From Blastopirellula marina DSM 3645 (GTDB taxonomy: Bacteria > Planctomycetota > Planctomycetia > Pirellulales > Pirellulaceae), in assembly GCF_000153105.1 (NCBI RefSeq), contig NZ_CH672376.1, forward strand, positions 3,363,148 through 3,427,147: 64,000 nt of DNA, read 5' to 3'. A program made the translations under genes and the position numbers. Within the stretch, counting starts at the first letter, position 1. Every line of letters starts with the position of its first letter. The notes beneath the pieces are model-generated. The model had not been told where the DNA came from and searched no databases. It was given only the letters and a program-made list of their open reading frames with translations. Shown piece after piece: positions 16,986 to 26,677 of the stretch.

Positions 16986-19358
16986 TTATTGGATATGAAC
17001 GGTGAAATCGTGTTCTTCCCAGCGATCTTCTTCAACCCAGTGGATGGTGAAGACGACGACGCCTGCTGGCGGAAGTTGCTCGATCGGCAAGTCCACGGTA
17101 AAGAGACCTAACGAGTTTTCCTGCGCTGCCAGATCCTGTCGCGTCTTCCACTGATCGGTGCTCCAGTGGATGACGGCCGCCGTATCGACGATGACTCGCA
17201 ACGGCTTTCCGGCTCGAATCTCGGCCGGCTGATGGGCGAGCGTCCAGATTTCGACGCGGTTCTGCGTCTTGTTGACCGCATACCGCTGATAGACCGACTC
17301 AATCCGATCGAATACGACGCCTTCGCTGCGACTGCGAACCAGCGAAATATATTCGGCATGCGCCCAACATAGCGGCATCGCCGATCCAGAAGGCTCGCCG
17401 AAGAACATTTCTTTTTCCGGCAGGTCTGCGGTGTCCCACACTTGTTCTGTCAACATTCCCCCAGCGTTCGCAAAGCCCTCGATCGCTTGGATGTAGAGAG
17501 AAGGATCACGGCCGGCCGCTAATTCGTAGTGACCGCGTTCTCCCGATAGCAGCGGCCAGCAGCGACCTTCTCCGGTTCCGTCGAAGGCGCGTCCGTCGAG
17601 ATGTTGGCCATAGCCGTCATGGTTATACCGTCGCCAGCCGGGGCCTTGCGGCAGATCCCGTTTGAGAACAGCGTCGATCACAGCGACTGAGTCGACGATA
17701 ATCGGATCGTCGGCCGCACGAATGCCCATCCGCACGAGTTGCAAAAAGCCGCCATCCACCACATTGCGCGCGGGGTGCTGTCCGCCGCCGTTGGCGACTT
17801 GAATGATGGCCGTATTCGGATCGGGCGAAATGCAGCCTGGCTGCGGACTGGCCGGAGTGATGCGGACATAATGACGCGGCTTTTCCGGCACAAGCTCACC
17901 GCGGTCGGTGACAGTCCAAGTCTCCAACGACGCCGCGGCCCAGTCTCCATAGTCGCGCAAAAACTGGGCGATCTCTCGATCTTTCCGCAGATCGGCGAAG
18001 TCGGCCGCGCAAATGATCGCGGAAATCACCGCGGCCAACGTCGACGGCGAATAACCTTCGTTCTCTTCCCAGCGCTCCTGCGCTGATACCGGACCATGCA
18101 AAATGAGGTAGCGGACGGCGCGGCGAACCATGATTGTGGGATCAAACTTCTCCAGTGCGGCGACCTGCTGCAAACGCCAAGCGAGAATTACCGGCGCTGC
18201 GATTTCGTCAAGCTGCACTCCTTTCCAATAGGCGGTGCCGTCGATCTTGCTGTTTTGAGGCATCCCGCCATCTTCGCTTTGAACGCATGACAACCAGGTC
18301 AACGCGCGCAGCGGCGATTCTTTTTCGCCACAGGCGAGCAGCGCTGTCGTGGTCTGCACCATATCGCGCGCCCAAACCAGGTGATAGCCGCCAGAGTCGC
18401 TATCGTCTTTCGTTTCGCCCCAAGGAATGCTCATCGACGCGACGGTCGCGCCGGCGAACATTTTGTCTTCGTGGGCCATCAAAATGCATTGGCTAAGTTG
18501 CACCAGATTGGCTGTCTGTGGGTCTTTTAACGGCATCGGATTATCGTAGGTCGTCCGCTTCCATTGCTCGACGTACCTTTTCCGCTGCACCTCGAAGGGA
18601 TAGATAAAGGCCTGCACTAACTGCGTCGCGGCGCTTTTGCAGGTATAGCCCATGCCGACGCCGACGTTAAATTCAAGCCCTTTCGAGAGATCGATTTCTC
18701 CCATCACCGCGATGTTGCCATCTTCGGCACGTTGGTACTCCCAGTCCATTTGGAAGTTGTCGGCCAGATCGCGCCAACCATCGCTGACCCCCACAAAGCC
18801 AACCGACGTTCGCGAGAAGTCGGTGTCGCAACCCAACACAAGATGCGCGAAGTCTCGATGAGCATGCAACAAGCGTTTGCCCCCCAGATTTATGCATTCG
18901 GCCGAATTGTGCTCTCCGGTATCGTTGAGATGCGGCGCGAGCAGGACATAGATCTTCAATTTGCCGTTTAACGACGTGTCTAGGATTTCGACCCTGACGT
19001 TCATCAGCACGACGTTGGAGTGCGGCTCACTGATCACTTCTTTGACAATACGATAACGCTCGTCCGGCGCCGTATTTGTCAAACGATAGAGGAGCGCGTG
19101 CGGTTCTGGGCGTTCAATACGATGCGTTAGATCGCGCTTTTCTTCGTGGAAAAACGTCTCGCCATCGGTGATCAACAACTGCATGTCACGCGTGTTGGGC
19201 GAATCGACATGCGGATAGTAGATCTCGTTGATGATCCCATGGCTAAGCGTGAACCAGACTCGGCTGCTCGTATGGTACGCGGTTCCGATGCCATCTTTGG
19301 CGCTCGACGTCCAACGAGGTTCAATTCCGGGCGCGCCAGGCGCGATGCGATCGTTCAT
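16986..19358 (-). CDS. Glucoamylase/glucodextranase-like GH15 enzyme
   Basis: 790 residues. The N-terminal beta domain (about 1-270) is glucodextranase/bacterial glucoamylase-like (RWTSSAKDGIGTAY, VWFTLSHGIINEIYYPHVD). The alpha/alpha barrel follows, with GGYHLVWARDMVQT, the probable general-acid Glu in WEENEGYSPSTLAA and the probable base Glu in CWPLLSGERGHYELAAG. The C-terminal tail is again beta-rich. It would release glucose from alpha-glucan ends. No signal peptide is seen, which suggests action on glycogen or imported maltodextrin in the cytoplasm. It lies 82 bp downstream of the SDR gene on the same strand, and the amylosucrase-like gene is in the same window; together they suggest alpha-glucan turnover, as inference. 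Confidence 0.9.
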   Translation of the reverse strand: MNDRIAPGAPGIEPRWTSSAKDGIGTAYHTSSRVWFTLSHGIINEIYYPHVDSPNTRDMQLLITDGETFFHEEKRDLTHRIERPEPHALLYRLTNTAPDERYRIVKEVISEPHSNVVLMNVRVEILDTSLNGKLKIYVLLAPHLNDTGEHNSAECINLGGKRLLHAHRDFAHLVLGCDTDFSRTSVGFVGVSDGWRDLADNFQMDWEYQRAEDGNIAVMGEIDLSKGLEFNVGVGMGYTCKSAATQLVQAFIYPFEVQRKRYVEQWKRTTYDNPMPLKDPQTANLVQLSQCILMAHEDKMFAGATVASMSIPWGETKDDSDSGGYHLVWARDMVQTTTALLACGEKESPLRALTWLSCVQSEDGGMPQNSKIDGTAYWKGVQLDEIAAPVILAWRLQQVAALEKFDPTIMVRRAVRYLILHGPVSAQERWEENEGYSPSTLAAVISAIICAADFADLRKDREIAQFLRDYGDWAAASLETWTVTDRGELVPEKPRHYVRITPASPQPGCISPDPNTAIIQVANGGGQHPARNVVDGGFLQLVRMGIRAADDPIIVDSVAVIDAVLKRDLPQGPGWRRYNHDGYGQHLDGRAFDGTGEGRCWPLLSGERGHYELAAGRDPSLYIQAIEGFANAGGMLTEQVWDTADLPEKEMFFGEPSGSAMPLCWAHAEYISLVRSRSEGVVFDRIESVYQRYAVNKTQNRVEIWTLAHQPAEIRAGKPLRVIVDTAAVIHWSTDQWKTRQDLAAQENSLGLFTVDLPIEQLPPAGVVVFTIHWVEEDRWEEHDFTVHIQ

Positions 19359-19440
19359 AGGGGAAAATCCAAGCGGAAGAGGTGCAGATTCGGTCGTCGA
19401 TGAACAAAGCGGCGGCAGGTGCGCAACCCATCATCGCCGA

Positions 19441-20223
19441 TTATCCTCCTTCGGCGAAGCTGGGATAGTCGGTCATGCCGCCGTCAATAAAGATGGTGCG
19501 GCCGGTTATATAGGATGCGACGTCGGACGCCAAAACCACCGTCATCTCGGCAATTTCTTTCGGCTCGCCGATCCGATTGAGCGGAATCTTGGTGAGCAAG
19601 TCTTTTCGTTGCTCGGGATCGCTCCAGACCGGCTTGTTAATTGCGGTTTTGATCGCGCCAGGTGCAATCGCCAAAACGCGAACTCCGTACGGCGCCGCTT
19701 CTTGCGCCAATGTTTTGGTCATCATCGCGACGCCCGACTTACTCGCGGCGTAAGCGCTATAACCCGACCAGGCAATCTCTTCATGGACCGAACTGACGCT
19801 AATCACCACGCCGCTGCTGGCCGGTATCATCCGTTTCAACGCTTGTTGAGCGCAATAAAAAGACCCCAGCATATTGACGTCAATCACCTTCCGCCAATCT
19901 TCGGGATCGATTTCCCAACTCATTACCCGCTTGCCGTCGATGCCGGCGTTGTTAATTAGGATGTCGATTCCACCATAGACGTCATCCATCTGTTCAAACA
20001 TCTTCACCACGGCCGACTGATCGGAGACATCCGCTTGAACCGCAGTCGCTTGGCCGCCGACGTCGGTGATTTGACGCACAATCTCTGCCGCAGCATCGGC
20101 GTGCGAACGATAATTGACCACCACTTTGGCCCCGGCGGCGCCCAACTCTACGGCGATCGCAGCGCCAATCCCAGAGCTTCCGCCGGTCACGAGGGCTCGT
20201 TTTCCATCAAGTCGGATTTCCAT
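19441..20223 (-). CDS. SDR-family sugar dehydrogenase, glucose 1-dehydrogenase-like
   Basis: 260 residues, classical short-chain dehydrogenase. The nucleotide motif TGGSSGIG is at 13-20, Arg39 in VNYRS fits NADP preference, NNAG is at 91-94, and the catalytic Ser near 144, Tyr158 and Lys162 lie in YAASK. The C-terminal YITGRTIFIDGG is typical of glucose 1-dehydrogenase and FabG relatives. Upstream of the glucoamylase gene, it could oxidise liberated glucose or galactose to the lactone, the first step of a De Ley-Doudoroff route with the DgoD/DgoK/DgoA-like genes in this window. Annotation as a 3-oxoacyl-ACP reductase-like SDR is equally possible from sequence alone. Confidence 0.82.
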   Translation of the reverse strand: MEIRLDGKRALVTGGSSGIGAAIAVELGAAGAKVVVNYRSHADAAAEIVRQITDVGGQATAVQADVSDQSAVVKMFEQMDDVYGGIDILINNAGIDGKRVMSWEIDPEDWRKVIDVNMLGSFYCAQQALKRMIPASSGVVISVSSVHEEIAWSGYSAYAASKSGVAMMTKTLAQEAAPYGVRVLAIAPGAIKTAINKPVWSDPEQRKDLLTKIPLNRIGEPKEIAEMTVVLASDVASYITGRTIFIDGGMTDYPSFAEGG

Positions 20224-20479
20224 ACATTCCTTGGGTGGTTGGCGTAAAATTCGTTTCCAGCGCTGTAGCGCCGACCGCGGCGGTTCCTCTTATTATAGGG
20301 CGCAGCGGGGGAACGCAGTCAGCTTCTAGCAGCTTCAACCAAATGGTGACCGCCGTGTTCCGCTCTTCTTTTCGCGCCACAGCGATTTCCGGTTCGCCAA
20401 AGAACTAGCGACGGAGAACGCGAAGTCGGAATAGCGATTGCAGACGGCCCATCGCTTGCAGCAGCAGAAAACGTTCCAG

Positions 20480-21271
20480 CTATTCACTGGACTCCGCAGG
20501 CGGCGTGCTGATCACGGCCAATTCTTCACAGACTGATTGCAGCAAGTTGGTCAGTTCCGGCGGAGCCGGTTGGCGGGGACTGCCTGCTGTTCGACTCTTC
20601 TGCAGCGCTACCAGCGCGTCATTGCGACTTTGCCGGATATGCCGCCGCATCCAGTACTGCGCCTTACGCGCATTCTTTCGCTGTACTTCGCGCGAGACGC
20701 GTGCATGCAGCAGCCAAACCCAGGCCAAGTGCCGCAACGTGCGTTCGTGCGTCGAATCGCCGAAGACGTAATCTCGAATGCGGCTATCGGTGACAATCTT
20801 CATCGCGAATTGGTTATTCGCCGCGCGCAACAGCAGCAAGTGAAACTTGAGATCGGAGACGAGAAACTGCTTGAGCGCGTCGCCGGTCATGACCTTCTCG
20901 CCCGAGTCACGCAGCGCCGAAATGGCCGCATGCATATTGTCGCATTGCAGTTTTAACTCGGTGCGTTCTCTGACGCTCATCCGTTTCGTCGCTTTGACAA
21001 CGGCTTGGCACTCCAGCGCTTCGCGCACGTCGAATGCGTCCAGCAGTTTCTTCCGATCGGGTCGGGCGATATAGGTGCCGCTGCCCACGACCTGATACAG
21101 AAGGCCTTCGCTTTCTAGCCGGCAAATCGCCTCTCGAATCGGCGTTCGGCTAATCCCCAACTTGCGGGCAAGTTCCGATTCCGAAATGCGGCGATCGCCC
21201 GACAAGGAATGATCCAACATGCATTGCAAGATGCGCTGATAAGCGACCGCACTGAGCGAAACGGAAGACAT
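20480..21271 (-). CDS. GntR-family (FadR/FCD-type) transcriptional regulator
   Basis: 263 residues. The N-terminal winged helix shows the GntR signature (SESELARKLGISRTPIREAICRLESEGLLYQV). An all-helical ligand-binding domain follows, with the FCD-like DLKFHLLLLRAANNQFA and a late His in MRRHIRQSRNDA that would complete a metal or ligand site. Such regulators usually repress sugar-acid or carboxylate catabolism. Its promoter at 21594-21623 has a TGTATACA palindrome over the -10, shared with the promoters at 26511-26543 and 26678-26706, so autoregulation and control of the sialidase operon and dgoKA are likely (inference). The leader before this gene would be about 315 nt. Confidence 0.9.
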   Translation of the reverse strand: MSSVSLSAVAYQRILQCMLDHSLSGDRRISESELARKLGISRTPIREAICRLESEGLLYQVVGSGTYIARPDRKKLLDAFDVREALECQAVVKATKRMSVRERTELKLQCDNMHAAISALRDSGEKVMTGDALKQFLVSDLKFHLLLLRAANNQFAMKIVTDSRIRDYVFGDSTHERTLRHLAWVWLLHARVSREVQRKNARKAQYWMRRHIRQSRNDALVALQKSRTAGSPRQPAPPELTNLLQSVCEELAVISTPPAESSE

Positions 21272-21798
21272 GCGATTTATGCCGGTAAAAAGCAGCGAAT
21301 TTGAACGTTGGAAAATACCGTTACGGAATAGTAACAGGATTTCGAGCGGCGCGGTTAGCCAAATTTTGAGACGCGCTCCGATTTGTCGTTGCGCTAGGCA
21401 ACCGTGGATTCTCTTGGTAGATCATCCTGCCGCATCCTCCATGCATACCAACGTACTACGGCTTGCGAACTCCGCCTCTCCTGGGAGTACTACAAAGCGA
21501 GGGAAGGATTCGAGCTTCGAGGCCCTGCGCTTCGCCGTTAAAACGGGGGAGGGAGCAACCGCTGGTTAATGCCTGCATACCGCATTAGCATTCTGTATAC
21601 ATAGGCTTGACGCACTGCGTCAAGCAAATCTTTTCAAGTTCCCATTTATCTTCAGAATGCGATTCTGGCAAATTTTCAGGCATTAACGTACCCAGCGCGA
21701 GCATGGATCTTCTACTTCGTGCGACTTTGCAAGCAGGACATGGGAACCGAGAGTTCACTTTCCGTCGCCTGGTATACAGCGATCAAGATGTCGGCGGT
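21272..21798. other. gntR leader and upstream region
   Basis: 527 bp without a convincing gene. It contains the gntR promoter/operator (21594-21623), a 19-bp perfect palindrome CTTGACGCACTGCGTCAAG (21606-21624, odd centre base) covering the -35, and a further operator-like CTGGTATACAG at 21769-21779, 20 bp beyond the transporter stop. The roughly 315-nt stretch between promoter and gntR is unusually long for a regulator leader; no known riboswitch was recognised. Confidence 0.55.
21594..21623 (-). promoter_or_regulatory. gntR promoter with TGTATACA operator
   Basis: Read on the minus strand: TTGACG (plus coordinates 21618-21623), an 18-bp spacer, then TATACA (21594-21599), which lies within the palindrome TGTATACA (21594-21601). 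The -35 also sits inside the 19-bp palindrome at 21606-21624. An operator overlapping the -10 is a classic repression layout. Confidence 0.65.
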
Positions 21799-23127
21799 TC
21801 AATTCATGAGCAGCTTCAATTGGCCAATAATCGTGACGCAGCCGGTATAGGTGATGAGCAACGAAAAGAGGAACGCGGCGGCTAGACCGGCGTTCAGCAG
21901 ATGGCCGGCGCGGTGCTCGCCCATCAGATCTTTGCGGTTCACCAAAACGATCATCGCGCCGATGCAGAGCGGCAGGACGAAGACTCCGCCGATTTGACTG
22001 ACGATCTGCGCTTGGACCGGATTGAACCCCAACAACGGAACCGTCAAACCAATCAGACAGGCGACCGCCGATAAAATGCGAAACATCGGAGTGGTCGTCT
22101 CTAGCTTGCCGTTGCGATAGTCGGCGATCAGCAGCGGCGCAACCATGATGATGGGAAACAACGAAGAAAGACCAGCGCTCAGCGTACCCGCAAAAAACAG
22201 CATCATCGCCAGTTTCCCGGCGGCCGGCTCGAGCGACTTCACCATATCCATGACTTGTTCGACGACTTGTCCCTGTTGATGCAATGCGCCGGTAGCACTG
22301 GCCATCACCGCCAGACTGACGATAAACATCAAGACCGCTGCGGTGATGCTGTCGCGCGATTGATCGCGCAAGTGATGAATATCCCACCCTTTGGCTTTGA
22401 CCAACAAAGGGCGAACCACAAACGTCGCCGCGGCCATGGTGGTGCCGACGATCGCCGGGACCAAAACAAACGCTCCCTTTTCGGTGGGCAAGTGAAACAT
22501 CAAGCCGGCAATAAAGTCGCTCGGCGCCGGCAACACAATGAACATCGAGCCCAGAAATGTGATCCCCATCAGGGTGACAAAAAAGACCAGCACCTTCTCA
22601 AAAAAGGTGTAAGTCCCCACCCAGACCAGCGCATAGAGCGCACTGACAATTCCTATCGCAATCAGCACGCGCGTCCAATAGTCCGACAGCGCCATGTCGG
22701 GGAAACGCTGATGCGCCACATCACTAATCATCGAAGAGCAAAGACCCAGGATTCCCATGATCGCGCCATACTGGGCCATCACGATCCCTGCGACCACCAG
22801 AACAGCGATCAACGGACCGCCTTGGAGGTGCGTACGAAAGCTATGGATGGCCGTTTCACCGGTCACGACCGCATAGCGACCGAACGCCTCCATTAAGATG
22901 CCCATAAAAAGGGAACAGAGGAGCAGCAACCAGAGCAGGTCGAGACCTAGCATCGAACCTGCTTTGCACATCGTGGTGACGCTGCCGGTCCCGACCGTAT
23001 AGCCGATGCAAAAAATGCCTGGGCCGACGGCAAGCACAACGCTCCAGAATCGGTTCAGCAGCGAGCGCTTTGGTGGCGGCGTTTCGGTAGTCAAGGGAGA
23101 AGGACGCATCGGATCGGGGACAATCAT
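21799..23127 (-). CDS. Nramp-superfamily transporter lacking metal motifs
   Basis: 442 residues, about 11 hydrophobic segments, with clear Nramp architecture: GPGIFCIGYTVGTGSVTTM in the first helix aligns with the family GPGxxxxxxYxDPGN region. The DPGN metal motif is replaced by GTGS, and in the sixth helix the MPH-type motif is replaced by a TTMAAATF sequence. The usual Asp, Asn and Met metal ligands are therefore missing, and transport of Mn or Fe is doubtful. It follows the sialidase-like gene by 33 bp and shares its probable operon with a DUF1559/lipoprotein pair, so uptake of an organic catabolite is a reasonable alternative. Inner membrane. Confidence 0.85.
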   Translation of the reverse strand: MIVPDPMRPSPLTTETPPPKRSLLNRFWSVVLAVGPGIFCIGYTVGTGSVTTMCKAGSMLGLDLLWLLLLCSLFMGILMEAFGRYAVVTGETAIHSFRTHLQGGPLIAVLVVAGIVMAQYGAIMGILGLCSSMISDVAHQRFPDMALSDYWTRVLIAIGIVSALYALVWVGTYTFFEKVLVFFVTLMGITFLGSMFIVLPAPSDFIAGLMFHLPTEKGAFVLVPAIVGTTMAAATFVVRPLLVKAKGWDIHHLRDQSRDSITAAVLMFIVSLAVMASATGALHQQGQVVEQVMDMVKSLEPAAGKLAMMLFFAGTLSAGLSSLFPIIMVAPLLIADYRNGKLETTTPMFRILSAVACLIGLTVPLLGFNPVQAQIVSQIGGVFVLPLCIGAMIVLVNRKDLMGEHRAGHLLNAGLAAAFLFSLLITYTGCVTIIGQLKLLMN

Positions 23128-23160
23128 CGCTGGCGAACTTTCAAAAATAGAGACGCCGCA

Positions 23161-24774
23161 TCAAAACAAGATGACGCCCCATTTGCCCAATTCCAGCGTT
23201 TCTCCCTCTTTCAGATTCTTCTGATAGGTCGTGCAAACATTGCCGGGCGCATTCGTTTCCGAAAACAAGAGAAACTCGGACAACTTCACCTTCGTGAACC
23301 CTTGCTTCAGCAGGTCGTCCGACAGACTGTCCTGATTGCGTCCCTCCGAAGGAGTGACCACCAGTACGACGCCGGCGGCTGTGCACTTCACCGAACTCTT
23401 TTCGATCGACGATTGAACAAACCGTTTTCCCGATAGCGTCTTTGGCAGATCGTGCAACTTGTAATTGCGATCGGTGAACAATTGGACGCCCAACTCTAGC
23501 GGTTGAATCTCGCCAATCTGGGGTTGAATCTCCGCAGCCGATGCGGTGCTGAGCGGCGCTCCGTCGTCGTTGGACGCAAACTCAATTTTCACCGGTTTCG
23601 CCTTCGCGGCTTTTCGCGTATTTAGGCCTGTCGCCTGATTGATCACCAAGCGCTGCCGCACGTGGTCGCTGACCGGCTTCTTCGCCAGTACGTCCGCTTC
23701 GGTGAAGGTTGTCATATAGATGTACTTTTGACCTTGTCGATCATAGTCGTAGGTTAGATAGACGACCCCGTCCTGCGACTCAGCGCCATCGGGATACGAT
23801 ACGCCGGATCGTTCATCAAGCAGTAGGCCTCCCTCCCACGATTGACCATCATCTTTCGAGAGGTAGGCGGTCAAATGCGAGCGACCCGTCTTTTCGTGCA
23901 GCGGTCCGTGCTTGACCAGCAATAGGTTTCCTGACTGGAGACGTCGGATGAAAAATCGGGAGGCCGTGTGTCGGATGTTCCAAGGAGTGACCGCCGTCCA
24001 GGTTTTTCCCCCATCGGTCGAATGGCTTTCGCCGATACCGTAGCTAGTGCGAACCAACTGCCAGAGCTCCCCATTTTTCCGCTGGACGATCATCGGCTCA
24101 TCGCAATTGCGATCTTTCGCTGCCGGCACATTGGCCGTCCCGCGCAGCGACCAGGTCTTCCCTTGATCGGTAGATGCGACCACGCGACAGCTATGGTCAC
24201 GACCCCAAATTGCCGTCGGCAACAGCCAATCACCGTTGGCCAGCGCTGTCGGCTTGCACATCATGACGCCGTTGTGAACTAGCTGCGGCGCCGACCATTT
24301 CGGCTGCGCGTCATCGGGGTTCTCAGTCGTCATCGCAAAGGTATGCGGATCTCCGCCGCCGCCGCGCGTCGCCTGACACCAGAAGAGCCAGAGTTTTCCG
24401 GAGGGATCGACCCACGGACAAGGATCGAACGCGCGAACCGGTCCTTCCTTATCAGGATCGATCACCACTTTGTTCTCGGACCAGGTTTTTCCTTCGTCAT
24501 CGCTGGAAACTAGCAGGATGTAATTATGGCGATCTTCCGTCACTCCACCGCCGTACCAGGTCGCCCATAGTCGCCCGCCGGGAGATCGCTCAAGACCAGA
24601 GATTCCTTGAAACATTCGGGCCGAATCGTCGTATTCGGATCCAGGCGCAAAATTGGCGGTCGGAGCGATCGCGGCCGCTGATGACTCGCTCTCTTCGGCG
24701 AGGGCCAAAGTAGAAAACGTCCCCCAGCAGGCCAAGAGACAGACAGTTTGAAAAAGACAGGTTCGTGGTTGCAT
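23161..24774 (-). CDS. Exported BNR-repeat protein, exo-alpha-sialidase-like
   Basis: About 537 residues. It has a signal peptide (CLFQTVCLLACWGTFSTLALA) and then a six-bladed beta-propeller with Asp-boxes SSDDEGKTW, STDQGKTW, STDGGKTW and a degenerate SKDDGQSW. The FRIP motif of true sialidases is replaced by GLERSPGGRLWATW, and no full arginine triad can be assigned by eye, so sialic acid specificity is unproven. The C-terminal 130 residues form an extra domain ending in LGKWGVILF, not recognised. The start at 24774 places the signal peptide correctly; an in-frame start at 24810 exists. It lies between the DUF1559 gene and the Nramp-like transporter in an apparent four-gene operon. Confidence 0.82.
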   Translation of the reverse strand: MQPRTCLFQTVCLLACWGTFSTLALAEESESSAAAIAPTANFAPGSEYDDSARMFQGISGLERSPGGRLWATWYGGGVTEDRHNYILLVSSDDEGKTWSENKVVIDPDKEGPVRAFDPCPWVDPSGKLWLFWCQATRGGGGDPHTFAMTTENPDDAQPKWSAPQLVHNGVMMCKPTALANGDWLLPTAIWGRDHSCRVVASTDQGKTWSLRGTANVPAAKDRNCDEPMIVQRKNGELWQLVRTSYGIGESHSTDGGKTWTAVTPWNIRHTASRFFIRRLQSGNLLLVKHGPLHEKTGRSHLTAYLSKDDGQSWEGGLLLDERSGVSYPDGAESQDGVVYLTYDYDRQGQKYIYMTTFTEADVLAKKPVSDHVRQRLVINQATGLNTRKAAKAKPVKIEFASNDDGAPLSTASAAEIQPQIGEIQPLELGVQLFTDRNYKLHDLPKTLSGKRFVQSSIEKSSVKCTAAGVVLVVTPSEGRNQDSLSDDLLKQGFTKVKLSEFLLFSETNAPGNVCTTYQKNLKEGETLELGKWGVILF

Positions 24775-24866
24775 GAGGATTCTCGTCGAGGGGGGGCGGT
24801 CAATCTCCATTCGAGAACACGAGAGCGGTGCTCGAAGAAGGATGACAATCTGAAGAAGGGTCAGGT

Positions 24867-25853
24867 TTACGGCAGGGTTTTCGGCTTGCCGCTGTTGCGA
24901 GCAGCCAACTGATTATAGAGGTCAAAGTTGATCGTTTCCGGGATAAAACGGACCGAACCGTCTCCCAGCAGAAAGTTGCAGCCGCCTGGATGTTGACTCG
25001 CGAAGTTGGCGTCGTTGTTTCCCCAAGTCCCGAGTATCGGTTGGTTCATCGGCGACGCAGTGTTGCGCGACGTAAAGTGACCCCATAAATACTGCGGACC
25101 GTCACTGGTTGTCTTACTAACGCCGTCAATCAGCGTGTTGGAGGCATTACGATATTCCTGCGTTCGCTTTTCGCCGACAGCGAACGTATTGGTTAGTCCA
25201 TCCGTCACCGACGCGAACGTCAATTGCCCCGGCTTGGTCCATAGCTTGCCGCTCGACTCGTAACGCGGCATGACGAACATCCCATTGCTCTTGGTCGAGT
25301 TCAGGTCGGCATGGACATGACTATAGGATCCGTCTGGCAATTCTCCGCCGCCGACAAAAGCGTAGTCTCCTTTATGGCGATCTTGCCGCGCGGACGAAAA
25401 CGAAGTGTCGGTCTTTTCGCCTGAACGTAGCGAAGGACAAAAATAGGCCGATATCGGCTGCGTGTTCTGTTCGACAGACTTGTTGTCCGCATGTTCAAAG
25501 TCTTGATAACGATTGTACGAATCGTGCAGCGCACCTTGCTCGATATAGGGCAATAGAACGACCCAACCGCTGAATCGACTATACAACCATTCACTCGCAG
25601 GGGTCGGCGAGGTCGAAGCACGTTGCGGAAACGTGTTGGCCGGAATCACGCCGAAGGTGTCGTGAAAGTTATGCACGCCCAGCCCGATTTGTTTCAGATT
25701 ATTCGTGCACTGCATCCGCCGAGCCGCTTCCCGCGCTTGCTGCACCGCAGGCAACAGCAGCGCAATTAAGACTCCGATGATGGCGATCACCACCAACAGT
25801 TCCACCAATGTAAAGCCAAATTTTTGTTTTCGAGAGCGACAGTCGTTCCGCAT
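24867..25853 (-). CDS. DUF1559 H-X9-DG pseudopilin-like protein (copy 2)
   Basis: 328 residues. The basic leader [12 protein letters not shown] precedes [20 protein letters not shown] and QQAREAARR, almost the same as copies 1 and 3, while the rest of the protein differs strongly. The C-terminal motif is the canonical form, [16 protein letters not shown]. It lies 92 bp upstream of the sialidase-like gene and 65 bp downstream of the paired lipoprotein gene. Here the lipoprotein comes first, the reverse of the order at 4754 and 53041. Envelope anchoring through the pilin-like helix is expected; molecular function unknown. Confidence 0.93.
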   Translation of the reverse strand: MRNDCRSRKQKFGFTLVELLVVIAIIGVLIALLLPAVQQAREAARRMQCTNNLKQIGLGVHNFHDTFGVIPANTFPQRASTSPTPASEWLYSRFSGWVVLLPYIEQGALHDSYNRYQDFEHADNKSVEQNTQPISAYFCPSLRSGEKTDTSFSSARQDRHKGDYAFVGGGELPDGSYSHVHADLNSTKSNGMFVMPRYESSGKLWTKPGQLTFASVTDGLTNTFAVGEKRTQEYRNASNTLIDGVSKTTSDGPQYLWGHFTSRNTASPMNQPILGTWGNNDANFASQHPGGCNFLLGDGSVRFIPETINFDLYNQLAARNSGKPKTLP

Positions 25854-25918
25854 GGGAAACTCCTAAGCAGATGAACGATAGGAACTAAACCGAGGAGAAG
25901 ATGAAAGCAACGTGGCGA

Positions 25919-26350
25919 CTACAGATCCAAATCGATTACTTCTTTTTCTTTCACCACTTTGAACTGCAATGGGGTCGTTTGCAGACTCGTATATTCTTTG
26001 GGGGTCAACAGCTTTGGCTCCTGGTAACGAGGATCCTCTGCCTGGATGTCACTCGATTGTTTCTCGTACCATTTGACGATCACTTTGTACTCGGCAGGCT
26101 CGGCCTTTAATTGGTAGGCGCCATCCGACTGAATATTGGCCCGAATCGGCGGCAAGTCGGCGTTTAGCGGATTGAACAGCACGACGCCGCCGTCAACCGA
26201 TTTACCGTCAAAAGTGACCTTCCCTTGCACGTCCGAGCCCACATCCGGTTGGCCGCAGCCAACGGCGAACAAAAAAATGACCACCAACGGCCAACCACTG
26301 ATCTTTGTCGGCAGCGTCCGATGGGAAAGGGTGTTAACGACGCGTTGCAT
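25919..26350 (-). CDS. Small lipoprotein paired with DUF1559 (copy 2)
   Basis: 143 residues. A long N-terminal stretch leads to a hydrophobic segment and a lipobox (LFAVGC, Cys about 32). The mature part begins VQGKVTFDGKSVDGGVVLFNP, the same beta pattern as its two counterparts, and continues GAYQLKAEPAEYKVIVKWYE; it ends in a charged VVKEKEVIDLDL. First gene of the probable operon lipoprotein-DUF1559-sialidase-like-Nramp-like, driven from the promoter at 26511-26543 with a leader of about 155 nt. Function unknown. Confidence 0.82.
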   Translation of the reverse strand: MQRVVNTLSHRTLPTKISGWPLVVIFLFAVGCGQPDVGSDVQGKVTFDGKSVDGGVVLFNPLNADLPPIRANIQSDGAYQLKAEPAEYKVIVKWYEKQSSDIQAEDPRYQEPKLLTPKEYTSLQTTPLQFKVVKEKEVIDLDL

Positions 26351-26510
26351 GAGAAGAGCTCAAAAAAAGATGGAAAACGCGTGGCGAAATTGAAAACAAG
26401 GCTGCCCCCCCAAATTCGATCGTAATTCCTATCAAACCCGGGGGGCATGGGGATGCGAATACCGATCGCTCTTAGCGTCATCGGAGCGACTGCGGCAACC
26501 CGTCGCCCTT

Positions 26511-26543
26511 ACCTGTATACAGGTAGGTCCACGTCCTCGTCAA
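26511..26543 (-). promoter_or_regulatory. Operator-promoter of sialidase operon
   Basis: Minus strand: TTGACG (plus coordinates 26538-26543), an 18-bp spacer, TATACA (26514-26519). The -10 sits in a perfect 14-bp palindrome ACCTGTATACAGGT (26511-26524), typical in shape of a GntR-family operator. Confidence 0.7.
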
Positions 26544-26677
26544 CACAATTTCAAAAAAAACCATTTTTACGGTAGATCTAATCTGCCCTGAAATAGAGTA
26601 GTAACAGCACCAAACAACAACGTCAGTCGCCCAAACAGCCCTTCCAACTTGGGGATGACCAGCGATCCAAGGAAAGC

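Noticed and set aside
21769-21779. CTGGTATACAG as a fourth operator-promoter
   Set aside because: It resembles the GntR site, but no -35 box at proper spacing was found on either strand; kept only as an operator-like sequence.
23161-24774. Firm call as a true sialidase
   Set aside because: Asp-boxes are present, but the FRIP motif and a full Arg triad are not; only the fold is supported.
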